The notes beneath the pieces are model-generated. The model ran no database searches. It was not told where the DNA came from and saw only the letters and a list, made by a program, of their open reading frames with translations. A stretch of 64,000 bases of DNA, from assembly GCF_900089585.1 (NCBI RefSeq), contig NZ_FLRH01000003.1, forward strand, positions 3,052,501-3,116,500, given 5' to 3'. Origin of the DNA: Micromonospora sediminicola. GTDB taxonomy: Bacteria; Actinomycetota; Actinomycetes; Mycobacteriales; Micromonosporaceae. The translations under genes and the position numbers were made by a program. Within the stretch, counting starts at the first letter, position 1. Each line of letters starts with the position of its first letter. Below are positions 25,374-36,574 of this stretch, one piece after another.

Positions 25374-25821
25374 GCGACCGCTCGCGAATCAGGTACGCCT
25401 CGATCCGGTCGAACGCCCCGGGCATGACCTCGCCGACGAAGAAGTCGCGCAGCTCGGGCGTCGGGAAGCCGCTCTGCACGACGGTCATCAGCGTGCCGCC
25501 GTCGTGCTCCTCGAAGGTGACCTCGATGCGGGTGGTCATGGTGGTGCCGTCGGGGCTGCTGCCGGTGGACTCGGTGACCAGCCGGTGCGGCCGGTCGATC
25601 TCCAGGAACGTCTGCGTCTCCCGGAACAGCATCTCGGGGGAGGGGCCCCACACGGCCGTCTGCCGCCCGCCGACCCGCAGGTCCACCTCGATCTCGACCA
25701 CGCCGGGCTCCTCGTCGAGGATGCTGAACCAGATCTTCTGCTTCTCGGCGTCGGTGTAGGCGTCGAAGGCGTCCTCCGGGGTGCCGGGAAGCTGCCGGGT
25801 CATTCGCATGTCGAGCGTCAT
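25366..25821 (-). CDS. SRPBCC/AHSA1-domain protein
   Basis: 151 residues. Begins MRMTRQLPGTPEDAFDAYTDAEKQKIWF and has RVGGRQTAVWGP and GGTLMTVVQSGFPTPELRDFF, the usual pattern of AHSA1/START-like domains with a hydrophobic ligand cavity. In actinobacteria such genes are commonly paired with ArsR regulators; the ligand is unknown. Overlaps the ArsR gene by four bases and DUF6069 by eight. Confidence 0.88.
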   Translation of the reverse strand: MTLDMRMTRQLPGTPEDAFDAYTDAEKQKIWFSILDEEPGVVEIEVDLRVGGRQTAVWGPSPEMLFRETQTFLEIDRPHRLVTESTGSSPDGTTMTTRIEVTFEEHDGGTLMTVVQSGFPTPELRDFFVGEVMPGAFDRIEAYLIRERSHG

Positions 25822-26162
25822 CGGTCACGTTCCTTCGGGCCGGTGTGGAGAGTGAGATAGGCGTCGAGGCCGTCCAGGCGGCGTGCCCAGAGCCGTTGGT
25901 AGAAGCTGATCCAGGCCATCGCGGCGTCCAGCGGGGCGTCGCCGAGCCGGCACTGTCGCGACCGGCCGACCTTCTCGGTGACCACGAGGCCGGCGTTCTC
26001 CAGCGCCTGGACGTGTTTCTTCATGCCGGTGAGGCTCATCCCGGTCGGCGCGGTGAGCTCGCTGATGGTGGCCGGGCCGGCGCCGAGCCGGATCAGGATG
26101 TCGCGTCGGGTGGGGTCGGCCAGGCTGGCGAACACCCGATTCAGGACCTCTTGCTGAACCAT
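25818..26162 (-). CDS. ArsR-family winged-helix regulator
   Basis: 114 residues from ATG 26162 (GTG 26171 is also possible). The winged helix runs RVFASLADPTRRDILIRLGAGPATISELTAPTGMSLTGMKKHVQALENAGLV. There is no metal-binding cysteine pair, so it probably senses an organic ligand or acts constitutively. First gene of the operon with SRPBCC and DUF6069. Two matching operators cover its promoter and start codon, pointing to autorepression. The transcript is probably leaderless: TACGGT lies seven bases before the ATG. Confidence 0.9.
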   Translation of the reverse strand: MVQQEVLNRVFASLADPTRRDILIRLGAGPATISELTAPTGMSLTGMKKHVQALENAGLVVTEKVGRSRQCRLGDAPLDAAMAWISFYQRLWARRLDGLDAYLTLHTGPKERDR

Positions 26163-26170
26163 GTGGTTCA
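26154..26170. promoter_or_regulatory. Operator copy 1 of the ArsR operon, over the start codon
   Basis: CTGAACCATGTGGTTCA, an inverted repeat TGAACCA/TGGTTCA that contains the ArsR gene's ATG. It matches the second copy at 26181-26197 in all but the central bases. Confidence 0.65.
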
Positions 26171-26198
26171 CCGTATAACACTGAACTCACTGGTTCAA
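26170..26198 (-). promoter_or_regulatory. Promoter of the ArsR/SRPBCC/DUF6069 operon
   Basis: Minus strand TTGAAC (plus 26193-26198), 17-base spacer, TACGGT (plus 26170-26175), then seven bases to the ATG. The layout is leaderless and it is bracketed by the two operators. Confidence 0.55.
26181..26197. promoter_or_regulatory. Operator copy 2 of the ArsR operon, over the -35
   Basis: CTGAACTCACTGGTTCA. It shares CTGAAC and TGGTTCA with copy 1; the centres are 27 bp apart. It covers the -35 element of the operon promoter. Confidence 0.65.
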
Positions 26199-26252
26199 CG
26201 ATTTCGCCGACCCGCCGCGATGGGGGTGTGCCGCCGTGCCAGAATCCGGGCC

Positions 26253-26738
26253 GTGTCCTATCACCCCTCCCAGCCGTACCCGCCGATGCCCGGCGCGGTC
26301 ACGCCGCTGATCGCCTACCCGCATCCGATCGCGCCGCCGCCCGGCTGCGCGGTGCTCGTCGTCTCGGTCAACCGGGGCCCCTACCTGGTGCCCGCGCCGG
26401 CGACCAGCCGCTTCAAGGTCGACGGTCGGGTGGTCGCCATCCCGGGCGAGGGGACCTGGCACGTCGCGGTCCCGGCCGGGCCGCGCGACGTCCGGTACAC
26501 CGACTTCATGGGCATCCCGGTCATCACCACCTCGCTGGTCGCCCAGCCCGGGGCCGCGCACCACCTGTCGTTCCGCTTCGGCGGCTGGCGCAACCGCGTC
26601 CACGACGGGTACGGCACCGACGTGACCCGCTTCGGCATGTGGTCGAACTACAGCATCCTGCTCGTCGTCCTGGCCGTCGGCGGGCTGCTCTGCTGCGGGC
26701 TGTTCGGGTTGACCGCCGCTTTCTCCGCCTCGCCCTGA
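26253..26738 (+). CDS. Hypothetical protein with Pro-rich N-terminus and one C-terminal membrane helix
   Basis: 161 residues. A Pro/Tyr-rich start (SYHPSQPYPPMPG) leads to a beta-rich middle (VLVVSVNRGPYLVPAPATSRFKVDG) resembling PEGA-like sheets, and ends in a hydrophobic helix, SILLVVLAVGGLLCCGLFGL. The soluble part is probably cytoplasmic with a tail anchor. The GTG at 26253 is favoured because it begins the Pro-rich region; upstream starts are possible. Function unknown. Confidence 0.55.
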   Translation: MSYHPSQPYPPMPGAVTPLIAYPHPIAPPPGCAVLVVSVNRGPYLVPAPATSRFKVDGRVVAIPGEGTWHVAVPAGPRDVRYTDFMGIPVITTSLVAQPGAAHHLSFRFGGWRNRVHDGYGTDVTRFGMWSNYSILLVVLAVGGLLCCGLFGLTAAFSASP

Positions 26739-26775
26739 CCGGTTGCCGCGCCGCGTGCGTACCGGAAGGAATCCG

Positions 26776-27567
26776 ATGTCGTCACCCGAAGCCGTCCTGT
26801 CCGACCTGCGCGCCGCGTGGGGCGCGGGTCTCGGCGGCCACCTGCTGGGCCTCTACCTGCACGGCTCGCTGGTGGCCGGCGACTTCGCCCCGGACCGCAG
26901 CGACCTGGACCTGCTCGCGGTGCTCGACCACGACCCGGACGACGACCTGCTCGCCGTGCTCGCCGGGCTGCATCGCGACCTCGACCGGCGGCACCCGGAC
27001 TGGGCGGGGCGGATCGAGGTCGAGTACGTGTCCCGCGACGCCGTCCACGACGCGGCGCGCGGGCGGGTCGACCGCGACCACCTGATCGCCCGGGTCAGCC
27101 CCGGCGAACTGCTGCACCTGTTGCCCGCCACCACCCACCGGATCGTCACCTGGGCCGCCGTCCACGACCACGGCCGCAACCTGCTCGGACCGCCGGCAGC
27201 CGAGCTGCTGCCCGCCGTCGACAGTGACCGCGTCCGGGCGGCCCTGCTGGACCACGTCCGGGACTGGCCGGACTGGGTGACCGGGATGACGACCCCCGGC
27301 GCCCAGTCCTACGCCGTGCTCACCCTCTGCCGGGCGTTCCAGCGGCTGCGGCACGGTCGGCAGCTGTCCAAGCGGCGGGCCGCCGAGCGGAGCGCCCTCG
27401 ACCTGCCCCGGTGGGCGGACCTCGTCACCTGGGCGCACGACTGGTGGTACGACCACGGCGCGGACACCGACCCGGGCCGGGCCGGCGAGGTCGTCGCGTT
27501 CGTGGGCGAGGTCAGCGCCGCCGTCCTCGCCGCGGAGTCCCGCGCTCCGGGGGATGCCGGCGGCTGA
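26776..27567 (+). CDS. AadA-like aminoglycoside nucleotidyltransferase domain protein
   Basis: 263 residues. The nucleotidyltransferase motif LHGSLVAGDFAPDRSDLDLLAVL has the Gly-Ser and the Asp-x-Asp that bind metal and ATP. The C-terminal helical domain with CRAFQRLRHGRQLSKRRAAE matches AadA/DUF4111 enzymes. AadA adenylates streptomycin or spectinomycin. Chromosomal actinobacterial homologues are often of unproven activity, so a resistance role is an inference. ATG after GGAAGGA. Precedes the CHAT gene by 74 bases on the same strand, so an operon is possible. Confidence 0.82.
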   Translation: MSSPEAVLSDLRAAWGAGLGGHLLGLYLHGSLVAGDFAPDRSDLDLLAVLDHDPDDDLLAVLAGLHRDLDRRHPDWAGRIEVEYVSRDAVHDAARGRVDRDHLIARVSPGELLHLLPATTHRIVTWAAVHDHGRNLLGPPAAELLPAVDSDRVRAALLDHVRDWPDWVTGMTTPGAQSYAVLTLCRAFQRLRHGRQLSKRRAAERSALDLPRWADLVTWAHDWWYDHGADTDPGRAGEVVAFVGEVSAAVLAAESRAPGDAGG

Positions 27568-27641
27568 ACAGAAGCGGACAACCCGCTGGCACGGTCCGCG
27601 TCGCTCCTGCTACGCATTGTGGACCGACCCCGGGAGGTCTT

Positions 27642-30600
27642 ATGTGGCAGCGGTTCCGGTCCGACCCGGTACGCCGGCTCCGCGAGCGCCTGGATCGCTT
27701 CGGCGCCGGCCACGACCCGCGTCACCTCCTCGACGCCGGCGCGGCCCGGGACGCCGAGGCGGTGGTCGACCTGGTCAGCGCCACCGAACCGACCGCGCCG
27801 CTGCCGGAACGGACCGCCGAGGCGCTGTTCCTGCTGGCCTGCCTGCACTGGTACCGCTACCAGGTGCTGCCGGCCGGCCGGGACACCGACGACCTCGCCC
27901 AGGCCGTGACGCTGACCCGGCTGCTGCTGCACGCCGCCCCGGACCGGGTGCCGCCGTCGCTGCTCGCCCTCTACCGCGCGCACGCCCCCGCCGACCCGGC
28001 CCGGGTGCCCGGCAGCCGGGCCCCGGAGGCCGGTCGCGCGACGTCGACCGACGCGCCGGCCGCGCTCGCCATGCAGGCGGTGCTGCTGATGGGCGACGCG
28101 GAACGCACCGGGCGGTACGCGGCCGCCGACCGGGCCGAGGCGCTGCTGCGGCGGGCCATCGACGTCACCCCGCCCGGCCCCGAGCGGGCGACCTACCTGT
28201 CCATGCTCGGTCGCGTGCACCGGGACCAGTTCCGGCACCTGGGCCGGTCGCGTGCCCTCCCGGCCGCGATCGACGCGCACCGGGAGAGCCTGGAGTCCAC
28301 CCGGGCCGATGACGCGCAGCGCCCCACCCGCCTGTTCAACCTGGGCAACGTGTTGTCCGACCGCTTCGAGGTCGACGGCGATCCGGCCACGCTGGACGAG
28401 TCGAGGGGCCTGCTGCGCGAGGCGGCGGCCTCGGCGACCGACCCGACGGTCCGCGCCCTCGCCTCGGGCGTCCTGGGCCAGGTGCTCCGGCACCGGTGGC
28501 GGATCCACGCCCGCCCGGCCGACCTGGACGAGGCCGTCGACGCCTTCGGTCGGGCCCGGCCGGCCGGTGACCCCCGCCTCGCCGCGCTGCACGGCATCGT
28601 GCTGTCCGAACGGTTCCTGCGCGACGGCTCCCCGGCCGACCGGGACGCCGGCATCGACGCGCTCCGGGCGGCCGTGGGCGCCGACACCCCCCTCGACGCG
28701 GAGTTGGCCGGACCCACGTGGGGCGGCCTCGCCGCGTTGCTGGAGGACCGCTACCGCGCCGACGAGCGCGCCCCGGCCGCCGGGGCCGACCTCGACGCGG
28801 CCCTCGCCGCCTACCGGGCGGCCGCCGGGGCCACCGGGGACGACGCGTTGCGCCACCAGGTCGGCGTCCTGCTCACCCACCGCTACGAGCGCGGCGGTGA
28901 CGCCGGGGACCTGGCCGAGGCGGTGCGGCTGTTGCGCGCCGGGGCGGCCGCCGCCGACGATCCGGTCGTGCGCGGGCGTCGCCTGGCCGACCTCGGGTAC
29001 GCCCTGGCCCGGGGCCGTCCCGAGCGCGGCGCCGTCGACGCGTGGCGGGCCGCCTGCGACGCGCTGAGCGAGGCCGTCGCGCTGCTGCCCCCCGGTGACC
29101 CGGCCCGCCACCGGTCGCTGAACAACCTCGGGAACTCCCTGCGTGAGCGGGCCGACCAGGGTGACGATCCGGACCTGCTGGAGTCGGCCGCGGAGGCGCT
29201 GCGCGCCGCGGTGGCGGAGACGGATCCCCGGACGCCGGCCGACTACCTGTCGAACCTGGGCCTGGTGCTCCAGGCCCGGTTCGCCGTCACCCAGGATCTC
29301 GCCACGCTCGCCGAGGCGGTCGCCGTGCTCGCCGACGCCGTCGAGGCGGCCCCGCCCGGCCACCCCGCCCGGGCGGCGGCGCTGACGAACTACGGCGCGG
29401 CGCTCAACCGCCGCGCCGAACTCGCCGTCGACGACACCCGCCCCGCGGCGACCGGGGCCGCCCGGCGCGACACCGACGCCGCCGTCGCCGCGCTGCGCGA
29501 GGCGGTCGCCCTCGCCGACCCGACCGACCCGCAGGAGTACGCCCAGAGCGGCGGCAGCCTCGCGACCGCCCTGTTCCTGCGGCACCGGACGACCGGCGAC
29601 ACCGCCGCCCTGGACGAGACGATCGACCTGCTGGACGGGCTGACCCGGGCCGGCCCGCTGCGCCCGGCCGACCGGCACCGGGCGCTGACCAACCTCGGCA
29701 ACGCGCTGCTGGTGCGTCACCGCGCCACCGCCACCGCCACCGCCGACGACGCCGAGGCGATGCTGGCCGCGTACCGGGGCGCGGTCGACGCGCTGCCGCC
29801 GGAGCACCCGGACCGGACCATGTGCCTGAGCAACCTGGCCACCGCGCTGGAGGCGACCACCGCGCCCGGCGACGCCCCGGACGAGCGGGCCCGGGCGGCG
29901 CTGCGGGAGGCCGCGTCGGTGCCGGCCGCGCCGTCGTCGCTGCGCGCGGTCGCCGCCCACCGCGCCGCGCGCCTGGCCGACCTGGCCGACGACCTGCCGG
30001 CGGCCCTCGACGGCTACGCCACCGCGATCGAGCTGCTCGACCTGGTCGCCTGGCACGGCATGGACCCTGACGACCAGGCCCGGCTGCTCGCCCGCTTCCG
30101 GGGGCTGGCCACCGACGCCGCGGCGGTCGCCGTCGCGCTCGGCGATCCGCGCCGCGCGGTGGAGGTGCTCGAGTACGGGCGCGGCGTCCTGCTGACCCGG
30201 GCACACGACGCGACCGCCGACCCCACCGCCTTGCGGGCCGGCGCACCCGACCTCGCCGCCGCGTTCACCGCCGTACAGACCGAACTGGACGGCTTCCGCC
30301 CGGCCGGGGCCGACACCACCCCGCGCCCGGCCGGCGGGCCGCCCCCGGAGCGCCGCCACGCGTTGGCCGAACGCCGACGGCGGCTACTGGCCGAGATCCG
30401 CGCCCTGCCGGGGCTCGACCGCTTCCTGCGCCCGCCGGAGTTCGCCCACCTGGCCGCCGGCTGCGGACCGGTGGCGCTGGTCAACGTGGGGGAGCGCCGC
30501 AGCGACGCGCTGGTCGTCGCCGCCGGTGACGTCACCGTCGTGCCGCTGCCCGAGGTGACCCCGGCCGAGGTGGCGGCCCGGACCGCCCAGTTCGTGGTGG

Positions 30601-31526
30601 CGGTCGCGGTGCTCACTGGGCAGGCGCCGCCGGTGACGGAGCCGGCGGCGAGCCGCCGCGTGGTGGCCGCCCGCGCCGCGGTGGGTCGCACGCTGGACTG
30701 GCTCTGGCGGGCGGTGGCCGCGCCGGTCCTCGACGTCGCCGCGCCGCCCGGGGAGCCGGGGGAGTGGCAGCGGTTCTGGTGGTGCCCGACCGGCCTGCTG
30801 ACGCTGCTGCCGCTGCACGCCGCCGCGCCGCTCGACGGCGGGCCCGGCGTCCTGGACCGGGTGGTCCCCTCCTACACCGCGTCCCTGCGCGCGCTCGACC
30901 GCGCCCGGCGGGCCGTGCCGGACGTGCCGACGCCCGTCGACCGGGCGCTGGTGGTCAGCCTGCCGCACACGCCGGGCCTGCCCGACCTGCCCGGCGCCGC
31001 ACACGAGGCGCGGATCGTCCGGGGTCACCTGCCCTACGGCGGCACGCTCAGCGGCGCGAGCGCCACTGCGGACGCGGTCGTCGCGGCGTTGCCCGGGCAG
31101 CCACTGGTGCACCTGTCCTGCCACGGCCGGCAGGACCTGGGCGACCCGCTGGCCGGCCACCTCGCGCTCAGCGGTGGGCCGCTCCGGGTGCGCGACCTGT
31201 GGCGTCCGTCGGGCGGGGCCGCCGCGCTGGCCGTGCTGTCGGCCTGCGAGACGGCGCAGGGCGGGGCGGCCCTGCCCGACGAGGTGCTGACGCTCGGCAC
31301 CGCGTTCCAGCTCGCCGGGTTCCGGCAGGTGGTCGGCGCGCTCTGGTCCATCTCGGACCCGGTGACCGTCCAGCTCTGCGCCGACCTCTACGACGCGCTG
31401 GCCGTGCCCGGCGGGGTCGATCCGGACCGGGCGGCGGTCGCGTTGCACCACGCCGTGCGCGGGCTGCGTGCCGCGCTGCCCGGCCGGGCCGATCTGTGGG
31501 CCGCGTACGCGCACCTGGGCCCGTGA
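27642..31526 (+). CDS. TPR-repeat CHAT-domain putative caspase-like protease
   Basis: 1294 residues. Residues about 150-850 are tandem tetratricopeptide-like repeats, many with NLGN.L..R signatures (LFNLGNVLSDRFE, SLNNLGNSLRER, ALTNLGNALLVRH). From about residue 1010 a CHAT domain follows, with catalytic His in LVHLSCHGRQDLGD (H1161) and Cys in LAVLSACETAQGG (C1202), then LTLGTAFQLAGFRQVVGALW. CHAT domains are cysteine proteases related to caspases and separase; TPR-CHAT proteins act in stress or defence signalling, for example with the type III-E CRISPR effector. Here there is no CRISPR. No signal or membrane segment. ATG after GGGAGG. Next to a nucleotidyltransferase gene and, convergently, two small proteins. 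Confidence 0.93.
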   Translation: MWQRFRSDPVRRLRERLDRFGAGHDPRHLLDAGAARDAEAVVDLVSATEPTAPLPERTAEALFLLACLHWYRYQVLPAGRDTDDLAQAVTLTRLLLHAAPDRVPPSLLALYRAHAPADPARVPGSRAPEAGRATSTDAPAALAMQAVLLMGDAERTGRYAAADRAEALLRRAIDVTPPGPERATYLSMLGRVHRDQFRHLGRSRALPAAIDAHRESLESTRADDAQRPTRLFNLGNVLSDRFEVDGDPATLDESRGLLREAAASATDPTVRALASGVLGQVLRHRWRIHARPADLDEAVDAFGRARPAGDPRLAALHGIVLSERFLRDGSPADRDAGIDALRAAVGADTPLDAELAGPTWGGLAALLEDRYRADERAPAAGADLDAALAAYRAAAGATGDDALRHQVGVLLTHRYERGGDAGDLAEAVRLLRAGAAAADDPVVRGRRLADLGYALARGRPERGAVDAWRAACDALSEAVALLPPGDPARHRSLNNLGNSLRERADQGDDPDLLESAAEALRAAVAETDPRTPADYLSNLGLVLQARFAVTQDLATLAEAVAVLADAVEAAPPGHPARAAALTNYGAALNRRAELAVDDTRPAATGAARRDTDAAVAALREAVALADPTDPQEYAQSGGSLATALFLRHRTTGDTAALDETIDLLDGLTRAGPLRPADRHRALTNLGNALLVRHRATATATADDAEAMLAAYRGAVDALPPEHPDRTMCLSNLATALEATTAPGDAPDERARAALREAASVPAAPSSLRAVAAHRAARLADLADDLPAALDGYATAIELLDLVAWHGMDPDDQARLLARFRGLATDAAAVAVALGDPRRAVEVLEYGRGVLLTRAHDATADPTALRAGAPDLAAAFTAVQTELDGFRPAGADTTPRPAGGPPPERRHALAERRRRLLAEIRALPGLDRFLRPPEFAHLAAGCGPVALVNVGERRSDALVVAAGDVTVVPLPEVTPAEVAARTAQFVVAVAVLTGQAPPVTEPAASRRVVAARAAVGRTLDWLWRAVAAPVLDVAAPPGEPGEWQRFWWCPTGLLTLLPLHAAAPLDGGPGVLDRVVPSYTASLRALDRARRAVPDVPTPVDRALVVSLPHTPGLPDLPGAAHEARIVRGHLPYGGTLSGASATADAVVAALPGQPLVHLSCHGRQDLGDPLAGHLALSGGPLRVRDLWRPSGGAAALAVLSACETAQGGAALPDEVLTLGTAFQLAGFRQVVGALWSISDPVTVQLCADLYDALAVPGGVDPDRAAVALHHAVRGLRAALPGRADLWAAYAHLGP

Positions 31527-31531
31527 CCGGC

Positions 31532-32017
31532 TCAGCGGGTGGTGACGGCGGCGGGGGCGGGACGGGCCGGGGCGTACCAGGTCACGCCGACCGCGGCGAC
31601 CAGCAGGCCGGCGCAGACCAGCACCAGCACCACGCCGGCGCGCAGCGCGCGGGCGGCGGCCACCGCCTCCTGGTGGTCGGCCAGCGGTGACGGCGCGAGC
31701 GCGGACACCGGCGTGACGGTGAGCCGGCCGTGCGCGGCGCGCAGCAGCGCGAGGGCGCCGACCGCGCCGACGACGACGGCGCCGAGCAGCAGCAGCCCGA
31801 CCGCCGCCGCCCAGCCCGGCCGCAGCGTGGTGACGTCGGTGCGGCCCCGGACGAGACCGAAGCCGAGCAGCGCGACCAGCAGCCCGCCGAGGCCGTTGCG
31901 CCAGGCCAGCGCCGCCCCGCGCACCCGGTCCAGCTCGCCGCGCAGCAGGCCGGACAGCTGTTGGGCGCGGCGCAGGTCGGTCGCGGTCGGCGGCGGGCCG
32001 GGGCGTAGCCGGATCAC
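31532..32017 (-). CDS. Two-to-three-helix membrane protein beside the CHAT gene
   Basis: 161 residues: an N-terminal cytoplasmic helical segment (TATDLRRAQQLSGLLRGELDRVRGAALAWRNG), then hydrophobic helices around LGGLLVALLGFGLV, AAVGLLLLGAVVVGAVGALALL and AGVVLVLVCAGLLVAAVGV. GTG 32017 overlaps the stop of the upstream zinc-ribbon gene (GTGA), so the two are co-translated. It ends 5 bases from the CHAT gene stop. No recognised family. Could be a membrane partner or target of the CHAT protein; unproven. Confidence 0.65.
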   Translation of the reverse strand: MIRLRPGPPPTATDLRRAQQLSGLLRGELDRVRGAALAWRNGLGGLLVALLGFGLVRGRTDVTTLRPGWAAAVGLLLLGAVVVGAVGALALLRAAHGRLTVTPVSALAPSPLADHQEAVAAARALRAGVVLVLVCAGLLVAAVGVTWYAPARPAPAAVTTR

Positions 32018-32385
32018 GCCTCGTCCTCCAGCACCAGCGTCCAGTAGGCGCCGCACCCCACCATCGCGGCGGGCCGCTGCGGATGCTCGGCGGCGCACTC
32101 GCACAGCACCGTCCGGTAGCCGGGGTCCGGCCCGACCGTCGCGGGTTCCCGCCGGTACAGCTCGTCGACCAGCGCGCTGGTGGTCGCGTGGCCGCAGCGG
32201 GGACACGGGCCGTGGAGCAGCACCGCCGGGCCGTGCGGACGCGCGGTGAACGTGCCCGCCGCCCGCTGCGCGTACCCGGGGTCGGTGACCTCGACGTAGG
32301 GCAGCAGCTCGTCCGGCATCCCGACCTCCAACCGTCTGGCCTCGGACCGCTCACGGTACCGGGCGCGCGCATCCCGGTCCGACAC
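32014..32385 (-). CDS. Small cysteine-rich (zinc-ribbon-like) protein
   Basis: 123 residues. CPRCGH, CECAAEHP and CGAYW supply cysteines and histidines fit for zinc. The N-terminal MSDRDARARYRERSEARRLE is a charged helix. No enzyme motif. Four-base overlap with the membrane protein gene. Its start lies 11 bases from a CGAAA-N-TTTCG palindrome, so it might share control with the xylanase. Function unknown. Confidence 0.6.
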   Translation of the reverse strand: MSDRDARARYRERSEARRLEVGMPDELLPYVEVTDPGYAQRAAGTFTARPHGPAVLLHGPCPRCGHATTSALVDELYRREPATVGPDPGYRTVLCECAAEHPQRPAAMVGCGAYWTLVLEDEA

Positions 32386-32396
32386 CGGAACGGGGT

Positions 32397-32407
32397 CGAA
32401 AGTTTCG
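32397..32407. promoter_or_regulatory. CGAAA-N-TTTCG palindrome between the zinc-ribbon gene and the xylanase gene
   Basis: CGAAAGTTTCG, a perfect 5-1-5 inverted repeat. This form resembles the GAAA/TTTC inverted-repeat elements known upstream of Streptomyces xylanase genes, bound by LacI-type xylan-utilisation repressors. It lies 100 bp upstream of the xylanase -35. Confidence 0.55.
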
Positions 32408-32482
32408 GTTTCCGATGGGTGGCCGGCCGCGGGTCGGCGACCGCGCTGCCGGGGCGGGATCCCTCATGGACGCCGGTTCGTG

Positions 32483-32502
32483 TTTCCAGAACGTTTCCGG
32501 AA
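32483..32502. repeat. Tandem TTTCCRGAA boxes upstream of the xylanase promoter
   Basis: TTTCCAGAA (32483-32491) and TTTCCGGAA (32494-32502), 11-bp period; the second contains the palindrome TTCCGGAA. They end 4 bp before the -35 hexamer, a classic place for an activator or repressor. Confidence 0.45.
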
Positions 32503-32506
32503 GTCG

Positions 32507-32536
32507 TTGACACGGCGAATGGACGACTTCAATACT
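32507..32536 (+). promoter_or_regulatory. Xylanase promoter
   Basis: TTGACA (32507-32512, perfect), 18-base spacer, AATACT (32531-32536, 4/6). Predicted transcript start about 32543, with a leader of about 100 bases before the ATG at 32642. Confidence 0.6.
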
Positions 32537-32641
32537 GGCGCCATCGACGCACCTCTATAGCCGTCGATGTCCGCCCACACCGCGCGGTCCGTGTCATCCC
32601 GCTGGCCTTCGCGCCAGCCGTCCCAGGGAGGAAACACGCCC

Positions 32642-33643
32642 ATGAACGACGCCCCCGTCCGCTCGGGCAGCCGCCGACGCGGACGCCTCAGGACAGTCCT
32701 CGGCGGGGCCTGCGCCGTGGCGCTGGTCGCCGCCGGCGCGACCGCGGTCCTGTCCGGCCCGGCCTACGCCGACCAGACCGTGACCTCGAACTCGACCGGC
32801 ACGCACAACGGCTTCTTCTATTCCTTTTGGAAGGACAGTGGCAACGTCTCCATGACCATGGGCAACGGCGGTCAGTACAGCACCCAGTGGAGCGGCATCA
32901 ACAACTTCGTCGCCGGCAAGGGCTGGAACCCGGGGGCCCGTCGCACGGTCACCTACTCCGGCAGCTTCAACCCCTCCGGCAACGCCTACCTGACGCTCTA
33001 CGGGTGGACCCGCAACCCGCTGGTCGAGTACTACATCGTCGACAGCTGGGGCAGCTGGCGGCCCCCGGGCAGCGGCTACATGGGTTCGGTCTCCACCGAC
33101 GGCGGCACCTACGACATCTACCGGACCCAGCGGGTCAACGCGCCCTCCATCGAGGGCACGCGCACGTTCTACCAGTACTGGAGCGTCCGGCAGTCGAAGC
33201 GGGTCGGCGGCACGATCACCGCGGGCAACCACTTCGACGCGTGGTCCCGTTACGGCATGAACCTGGGCAGCCACGACTACCAGATCATGGCCACGGAGGG
33301 CTACCAGAGCAGCGGCAACTCCAACATCACCGTGGGTGGCTCGGGCGGGTCCAACCCGACCACCCCACCGCCGAACGGCGGCGGGTGCACGGTCAGCGTC
33401 AGCCGGGCCGAGGAGTGGGGCGACCGGTTCAACGTGACCTTCTCGGTCAGCGGGTCCAGCAACTGGGTGGTCAGCATCCAGACCCAGGGCGGCCAGAGCC
33501 TGCAGAACAGCTGGAACGCCTCGGTGAGCGGCACCAGTGGCACGCTCACCGCCCGTCCCAACGGCAACGGCAACTCCTTCGGCATCACGCTCTACAAGAA
33601 CGGCAACAGCAACACGCCGACGGCGAGCTGCTCGGCCGGCTGA
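32642..33643 (+). CDS. Secreted GH11 endo-1,4-beta-xylanase with C-terminal CBM2b
   Basis: 333 residues. Signal peptide to about residue 43 ([29 protein letters not shown]). GH11 jelly-roll domain about 44-232: nucleophile Glu in [14 protein letters not shown] and acid/base Glu in [12 protein letters not shown], both present. A Gly/Pro linker ([16 protein letters not shown]) leads to a CBM2 module of the xylan-binding b-type with bracketing cysteines (CTVSVSR... to ...TASCS). The enzyme cleaves xylan outside the cell. ATG after GGGAGG. Strong own promoter with operator candidates. Confidence 0.95.
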   Translation: MNDAPVRSGSRRRGRLRTVLGGACAVALVAAGATAVLSGPAYADQTVTSNSTGTHNGFFYSFWKDSGNVSMTMGNGGQYSTQWSGINNFVAGKGWNPGARRTVTYSGSFNPSGNAYLTLYGWTRNPLVEYYIVDSWGSWRPPGSGYMGSVSTDGGTYDIYRTQRVNAPSIEGTRTFYQYWSVRQSKRVGGTITAGNHFDAWSRYGMNLGSHDYQIMATEGYQSSGNSNITVGGSGGSNPTTPPPNGGGCTVSVSRAEEWGDRFNVTFSVSGSSNWVVSIQTQGGQSLQNSWNASVSGTSGTLTARPNGNGNSFGITLYKNGNSNTPTASCSAG

Positions 33644-33657
33644 GCCGGTCTCCAGGG

Positions 33658-33689
33658 GTGGGGGCGCCGCGGTCACGCGGCGTCCCCAC
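33658..33689 (+). terminator. Terminator of the xylanase gene
   Basis: 14-bp stem GTGGGGGCGCCGCG (33658-33671) and CGCGGCGTCCCCAC (33676-33689) with one G-U pair and a 4-base loop, followed by CTTTCG. Confidence 0.75.
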
Positions 33690-33726
33690 CTTTCGTGTGT
33701 GCCGGCGGACACACCCGGGCAAAAAC

Positions 33727-36495
<2,769 letters not shown>

Positions 36496-36511
36496 TCCGC
36501 GGTCAGCCCGA

Positions 36512-36551
36512 CGAGCCCCGGTCGATCCGTCCCCGGATCGACCGGGGCTCG
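36512..36551. terminator. Very strong hairpin after katG
   Basis: Perfect 17-bp stem: left arm 36512-36528 (CGAGCCCCGGTCGATCC) and right arm 36535-36551, loop GTCCCC. It lies between convergent katG (+) and the tetR gene (-). Confidence 0.85.
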
Positions 36552-36574
36552 CCCGTGCCCGTGGTCGGGCGCGG

